From: Deltaproteobacteria bacterium
Lineage (GTDB): Bacteria > Desulfobacterota > Syntrophia > Syntrophales > UBA2192
NCBI GenBank assembly: GCA_012728915.1
Contig: JAAYEC010000040.1
Coordinates: 1-42,616 of the forward strand
Direction of reading: 5' to 3'
Length of the DNA stretch: 42,616 bases
Numbering within the stretch: the stretch's first letter is position 1; each line of letters begins with the position of its first letter. The position numbers and the translations under genes were made by a program. The notes under the pieces were generated by a model. The model saw only the letters and a list, made by a program, of their open reading frames with translations. It was not told the DNA's origin and did not search any database. Below are positions 41,692 to 42,616 of the stretch, in pieces.

Positions 41692-42616
41692 ATGCCCGGC
41701 CTGAAGCTCTACACCAGCAATCGCCTCGAGGCGCTCGCCGGCAAGCTCGAGGAGACCCTGCGCGTGCCGCCCGCCTCGCCCATGACCCCGGAGGTCGTCC
41801 TGGTCCAGAGCCGCGGCATGGAGCGCTGGCTCTCGCTGGAGCTGGCCGGACGCCTGGGGATCTGCGCCAACGTCCGGTTCCCCTTCCCCAACCATTTCAT
41901 CGAGGAGATCTTCCGGGCGGTTCTGCCTGACCTGCCGGGCTCCCCGGCCTTCGACCCGGAGGTGCTCACCTGGCGGGTCATGAGCCTGCTGCCCCGGTGT
42001 CTGGAGGACGAGGGGTTCGAGCCCCTGAGGGCCTACCTGGCCGGGGACGGCCGCGGTCTCAAGCGCTATCAGCTCAGCCGCATCATCGCCCGCCTCTTCG
42101 ACCAATACCTCGTCTTTCGCCCCGACATGGTGCTCGGCTGGGAGGAAGGGAAAGACCGCCACTGGCAGGCGGCCCTATGGCGGTTGCTTGCGGGGGAGGC
42201 TCCCGGGTCGCACCGGGCGGCCAGATGGAGGGCGGCCCTCGCCCGCCTGCAGAACCCCGGGCCGGGAGGGGCCCCGCTGCCCGGGCGGGTCTCCATCTTC
42301 GGCATCTCGGCCCTTCCCCCCTTCCATCTCCGCATCCTCGAGGCCGTCGCGCGCACCGTCGACGTCAACCTCTTTGTCATGAATCCCTGTCGGGAATACT
42401 GGTACCTTATCTACTCCGACCGCGAGATGCGTCGGCTCGTCGACCGGCTCGGGACGGCCCCCTCCGACGAGGCCCTGCACCTGGAGAGGGGAAACAGCCT
42501 GCTCGCCTCGATGGGGGCCCTGGGCCGGGACTTTCTTCGGATGGTCTACGACACGGGGTGCGAGGAGGCGGACGTCTCCGTGGAGCCGGCAGGCGGAAGC
42601 CTCCTGTCGCAGATCC
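41692..42616 (+). CDS. recC: Exodeoxyribonuclease V gamma subunit RecC (5' part)
   Basis: The first 308 codons of a RecC-like subunit of the RecBCD helicase-nuclease; the gene runs off the window. Recognisable segments are LKLYTSNRLEALAGKL (4-19), VLVQSRGMERWLSLELA (36-52), 'ANVRFPFPNHFIEEIFR' (59-75) and the 'RVSIFGISALPPFHLRIL' block (about 199-216). RecC recognises Chi during double-strand break repair and degradation of foreign DNA. CGGGGA precedes the ATG. recB and recD would be expected downstream, outside the window. Confidence 0.9.
   Translation, partial: MPGLKLYTSNRLEALAGKLEETLRVPPASPMTPEVVLVQSRGMERWLSLELAGRLGICANVRFPFPNHFIEEIFRAVLPDLPGSPAFDPEVLTWRVMSLLPRCLEDEGFEPLRAYLAGDGRGLKRYQLSRIIARLFDQYLVFRPDMVLGWEEGKDRHWQAALWRLLAGEAPGSHRAARWRAALARLQNPGPGGAPLPGRVSIFGISALPPFHLRILEAVARTVDVNLFVMNPCREYWYLIYSDREMRRLVDRLGTAPSDEALHLERGNSLLASMGALGRDFLRMVYDTGCEEADVSVEPAGGSLLSQI

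Overview
The window is GC-rich, densely packed bacterial chromosome. It carries two selenocysteine formate dehydrogenases, a NikR/CooC metal locus, Fe/Mn superoxide dismutase, isoprenoid/quinone enzymes and purine-rich intergenic repeats. This mix best fits an anaerobic Desulfobacterota ('deltaproteobacterial') syntroph or sulfate-reducer relative, possibly near Syntrophales. The taxonomy is inferred from gene content only.

Layout. Positions 1-3896 (minus strand): a membrane-type, Tat-exported formate dehydrogenase, fdnG (selenocysteine at codon 196) and fdnH, with a third gene starting at the window edge. 4379-13108 (plus): a giant cyclic beta-1,2-glucan synthase (NdvB/ChvB type), followed by a decayed methyltransferase fragment. 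13822-17437 (minus): a second selenocysteine formate dehydrogenase with a NuoG-like N-terminus, plus its maturation factor fdhE; a stand-alone ModE-type DNA-binding protein diverges from it. 18165-19353 (minus): an exported peroxiredoxin and a TlpA-like thioredoxin. 19521-26135: a metal locus with nikR, a CooC-like ATPase and a Fec/Btu-type ABC importer on plus, and a TonB-dependent receptor with a small cupin on minus. 26401-28469: a cytochrome c diverging from a DUF364-type protein, mobB and a small membrane protein. 28483-32966: redox and stress genes (trxB, lgt, a selenocysteine CoA-disulfide-reductase-like flavoprotein, cutA, sod). 33072-38970: a UbiA prenyltransferase, a PfkB kinase, nnr, a polyprenyl diphosphate synthase and a PpsR-type kinase/pyrophosphorylase. 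39124-42616: rmuC, HU and the 5' part of recC.

How it fits together. Two Mo/W- and Se-dependent formate dehydrogenases, FdhE, MobB, a ModE-like regulator, NikR, CooC and a TonB/ABC import pair point to a cell built on formate and probably CO/acetyl-CoA metabolism, with heavy demand for Ni, Mo/W and Se. Three genes contain an in-frame UGA at a catalytic position followed by a SECIS-like hairpin; standard gene calling would split all three. The most interesting regulatory signals are a promoter/dyad block shared by nikR and the TonB receptor (and partly by the second fdhA), an attenuator-like leader before the TonB receptor, and a family of purine-rich imperfect inverted repeats in at least five spacers of the right-hand third.
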